From an uncultured Desulfomonile sp. (GTDB lineage Bacteria; Desulfobacterota; Desulfomonilia; Desulfomonilales; Desulfomonilaceae): DNA of 8,326 bases. Position 1 is the first letter of the stretch, and every line of letters starts with the position of its first letter. The notes beneath the pieces are model-generated. The model had not been told where the DNA came from. It did not search any database and saw only the letters and a program-made list of their open reading frames with translations. Position numbers and translations under genes: made by a program. The stretch spans positions 1 through 8,326 of the forward strand of contig CAIXMD010000408.1 in NCBI GenBank assembly GCA_903920415.1. The letters run 5' to 3'. This document shows, piece by piece, positions 6,249 to 8,326 of this stretch.

Positions 6249-6348
6249 GAGGAAATTTCTCCCTCCTCTATGGGGCGAATGTGTGGGAACCAAGAAAGTG
6301 ATAAAACGTGAAAAAGTTGTTTATGTAATGGTCTTGACCACAATGGAG

Positions 6349-6377
6349 ATAATAATCGGACTCACTATTCAAGACAA
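6349..6377 (-). promoter_or_regulatory. Candidate promoter of the zinc-finger-like gene
   Basis: On the minus strand, TTGTCT (6372-6377, four of six matches) and TATTAT (6349-6354, five of six) are separated by 17 nt. Transcription would start near 6342, giving a leader of about 94 nt to the ATG at 6248. This suggests the gene is not only read through from the glycosyltransferase gene. Confidence 0.5.
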
Positions 6378-6404
6378 TCAGAATAAATCAGAATACCGAC
6401 TCGC

Positions 6405-6434
6405 TTGACAAAAAAAGACTGCATTAAATACTAT
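6405..6434 (+). promoter_or_regulatory. Promoter-like sequence facing the glycosyltransferase 3' end
   Basis: A perfect TTGACA (6405-6410) is followed after 18 nt by TACTAT (6429-6434, four of six matches). Transcription would begin near 6441, run on the plus strand and become antisense to the glycosyltransferase gene from 6540. No plus-strand protein with a ribosome-binding site follows. It could drive a small RNA, or be fortuitous. Confidence 0.35.
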
Positions 6435-6439
6435 GCGTA

Positions 6440-6465
6440 CAAGTAATCTTGGAAAGACTTACTTG
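6440..6465. repeat. Inverted repeat in the glycosyltransferase 3' region
   Basis: CAAGTAA (6440-6446) pairs with TTACTTG (6459-6465); inside, CTT (6448-6450) pairs with AAG (6454-6456) around GGA. On the minus strand it is followed by a weak GCAT/ATGC hairpin (6421-6436) and seven T residues (6410-6416). It may therefore be part of an imperfect terminator for the glycosyltransferase gene. On the plus strand it would sit at the 5' end of the transcript from the 6405-6434 promoter-like sequence. Confidence 0.5.
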
Positions 6466-6539
6466 CGGTACACCTTGAGATCTCTATACTCATTGCTGAA
6501 ATTTCTGTCCGAAATAAGCACGACTGTAAGCTGAGAGTT

Positions 6540-8246
6540 TTATTGGTGACCATCGCTCTTGTCACAGGAGTCGACCTGGAACAATGAGGTCCACCTCCAT
6601 ATTGCCACATTAAGGGCGGATACTCGGCACCTCGTGGCAGCCATTCCGACAATTCGCTCCTGGTCTCCTAAAGTCGCGCCGTAACTGAGAACACTCACTA
6701 TGATGCTTTGGTCCCGGAGTCTGCCCAGCCACTGCCCACTGTTCTCCAGCAAATACTTCTGAGATGCTATGAAGACCATTTTGTCATCGGGAATGTTCCA
6801 CAACACCGGTAAGAGCTTCCCCTCTTGAAATGTGTCTATCACAAGTGTTAAGGATTTTTCAAATATTGATTGAGCATCTCCCAATCTGGTGTTTACCGAA
6901 CGAAAATGAAGGATCTCATTCACACTCAGGAGCAAAAACAAAGCTATCAAAAGCGTTGTAAACAGGACCTTCCGGCCTGTGTGACGAACAACAAATACCA
7001 GCCCCAGGGCAACGAACGGCCAGACAATGCTCAAATACCTTTCTCTGAGGGCCTCCTTTACCAGGAGAAAAGAAAGATATTGAATAATAATTGCACCGGC
7101 CAGACAAAATCCAAACCACAATGCTCCTCCTGCGGGACTGTCCCATAGCGGTCTGAAACGTGCCAGGCCTCCGCCTGCCCTCAACCGGAAACAAGTAGAC
7201 CAGCCGATTGATAGCAAGATCAAGACTACCACGAGCACAATGATGAGATCATTGTACGAAAGCACACTCAATGTCCCTCGAAAAGTCAGAGGTGTAGAGT
7301 GGGTTGGATCCAATAGCAGACCACCATCGGTTATCCGCTGCAGAATTGCGGTAAAGAAGCATCCGAAACCCGCTGCCGTAACCAGTATCCTTAATGGCAG
7401 CTCCTGAACATCAAAGGGTGTTATATATTCTCTGTTAAGATGGAACGAATGGTAAAAATTTGGGTGTACAATGAAGGCAACCAGGCATCCAAGGATAATT
7501 GAGGACATAAACAGAAAGAGTTGTTTCAGATTCCCTCGTGCCAGCTTAAAAACTGCCAGCAAGACCCCCGCCGGCAGGACAATGATCAGAAACTGATAGT
7601 GAGTGAGTGCCCCTGCACAAGTAACAATTGCCAGGAAAAGCAAATTTAATCTTTCGGGCTTCCATTGATCGTAAACATAACTGCTTGTCAGCCATGCAAA
7701 CAGCACTGTCAGTAAAGTGAGCAAGTCATACATCCTTGCCATCAGTGAAGTAACAATGGTTGCGGGACTCAAGGCCCATAAGAGAACTACGAAAGATGCT
7801 TCAAAAATGTCCTCTAAGAGGTAATGGGCAAATTTAAAAAGGACAAATGTAGTGAAAAGAAAAATTACAAAGTTTAATGAAAGGCCTGTCCATAGATTTG
7901 TTCCGAACCCTCGCATCCATATGTGCAATAACCAGAAATATAACGGCGGATGGTTGGAATGGTCGGCCGTGTCCTTACCAATCTGCTTGAAACAAAATGT
8001 GTTGTCCACCTGAAGAAATTGTTTCCAAGCAGACGCGCGGACCCACCTACCGGCGGGAACCTGCTCCCCCCCTTCTATCCGGGTAGACCTGAACGTGCCT
8101 ATATGTCCGGCGGCAGTCAGATACGAGAGGGCTTCATCGTGTTCGATGGTTCTCTTTTCTAAAGTCCCTGCGACTCTGAGTGTCAGCCCTGCTGCCACCG
8201 CCAGCGCTAATAGCAAAAATCCTATCGTGTCTCGGCGTGAAAGCAT
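6540..8246 (-). CDS. Membrane glycosyltransferase, GT-C / PMT_2 (ArnT-like) family
   Basis: This integral inner-membrane protein (568 residues from the ATG) fits enzymes that move a sugar from a polyprenyl-phosphate donor to a lipid, glycan or protein on the outer face of the membrane. From the sequence I expect 11-12 membrane segments, the first near residues 8-28 and the last near 427-445. The first external loop holds HDEALSYL (from about 36), the place of the catalytic Asp in GT-C enzymes, and HPPLYFWLLHIW (from about 99), which is typical of PMT_2/ArnT-like proteins. RERYLSIVWP (near 401) resembles their later conserved Arg-Tyr motif. The C-terminal 120 residues are soluble. Donor and acceptor cannot be read from sequence. 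AGGAGG (8258-8263) lies 11 nt before the ATG at 8246 and 8 nt before an adjacent in-frame TTG at 8249, so one extra residue is possible. Confidence 0.85.
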   Translation of the reverse strand: MLSRRDTIGFLLLALAVAAGLTLRVAGTLEKRTIEHDEALSYLTAAGHIGTFRSTRIEGGEQVPAGRWVRASAWKQFLQVDNTFCFKQIGKDTADHSNHPPLYFWLLHIWMRGFGTNLWTGLSLNFVIFLFTTFVLFKFAHYLLEDIFEASFVVLLWALSPATIVTSLMARMYDLLTLLTVLFAWLTSSYVYDQWKPERLNLLFLAIVTCAGALTHYQFLIIVLPAGVLLAVFKLARGNLKQLFLFMSSIILGCLVAFIVHPNFYHSFHLNREYITPFDVQELPLRILVTAAGFGCFFTAILQRITDGGLLLDPTHSTPLTFRGTLSVLSYNDLIIVLVVVLILLSIGWSTCFRLRAGGGLARFRPLWDSPAGGALWFGFCLAGAIIIQYLSFLLVKEALRERYLSIVWPFVALGLVFVVRHTGRKVLFTTLLIALFLLLSVNEILHFRSVNTRLGDAQSIFEKSLTLVIDTFQEGKLLPVLWNIPDDKMVFIASQKYLLENSGQWLGRLRDQSIIVSVLSYGATLGDQERIVGMAATRCRVSALNVAIWRWTSLFQVDSCDKSDGHQ

Positions 8247-8285
8247 CAAGAATCTTGCCTCCTCTTGGGGAGTAATGGGCCTGTT

Positions 8286-8326
8286 CTACGCTTTTGGAGA
8301 CCAACGGAGAAGCTCTGTGTATGCCA
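8286..8326 (-). CDS. Possible C-terminal end of an upstream gene (partial)
   Basis: On the minus strand one frame entering the window reads AYTELLRWSPKA and stops with TAG at 8286-8288. That leaves 39 nt with an AGGAGG before the glycosyltransferase start. It would make the two genes an operon. It is too short to identify. A competing frame stays open to a TGA overlapping the 8246 ATG (TGATG), but its Arg-rich end looks more like non-coding sequence. Confidence 0.25.
   Translation of the reverse strand, partial: AYTELLRWSPKA

Overview
The window looks like chromosomal DNA from a Gram-negative bacterium of mixed base composition, most likely a Desulfobacterota (deltaproteobacterial) sulfate reducer or syntroph. 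That placement is inference. It rests on the xerC-hslV-hslU gene order, the style of the HslV N-terminus, and exported proteins with Gram-negative-type signal peptides. No rRNA or other phylogenetic marker is present.

Left part (1-4493), all on the minus strand and read right to left: a ten-repeat exported TPR protein (3213-4493), the tyrosine recombinase xerC (2198-3124), the protease subunit hslV (1571-2128) and its AAA+ unfoldase hslU (84-1454). The gaps are 88, 69 and 116 nt, so the four may form one transcription unit. HslV and HslU assemble into one ATP-dependent protease. XerC resolves chromosome dimers. The xerC-hslV-hslU order is the known codV-clpQ-clpY arrangement; the TPR gene at its head is a less standard neighbour.

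Middle part (4494-5726): an AT-rich intergenic region of about 345 nt with recurring TTGAG/CTCAA half-sites, two promoter candidates and a nested inverted repeat. It leads into a solitary plus-strand gene (4840-5502) for a small, exported, extremely Cys/Pro-rich protein that I do not recognise. This gene has a near-ideal ribosome-binding site, a long hairpin in its 3' region and a clear intrinsic terminator. It is the most novel-looking unit in the window.

Right part (5727-8326), minus strand: a small cytoplasmic protein with a CxxC...HxxxC zinc-finger-like site and a long charged helix (5727-6248), with its own promoter candidate. Upstream of it is a membrane glycosyltransferase of the GT-C / PMT_2 (ArnT-like) type (6540-8246). 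The gap between them (6249-6539) carries promoter-like and hairpin signals on both strands. A possible C-terminus of another gene lies at the right edge. I see no CRISPR array, tRNA, rRNA, insertion sequence or prophage, and no clearly recognisable new defence or mobile system.
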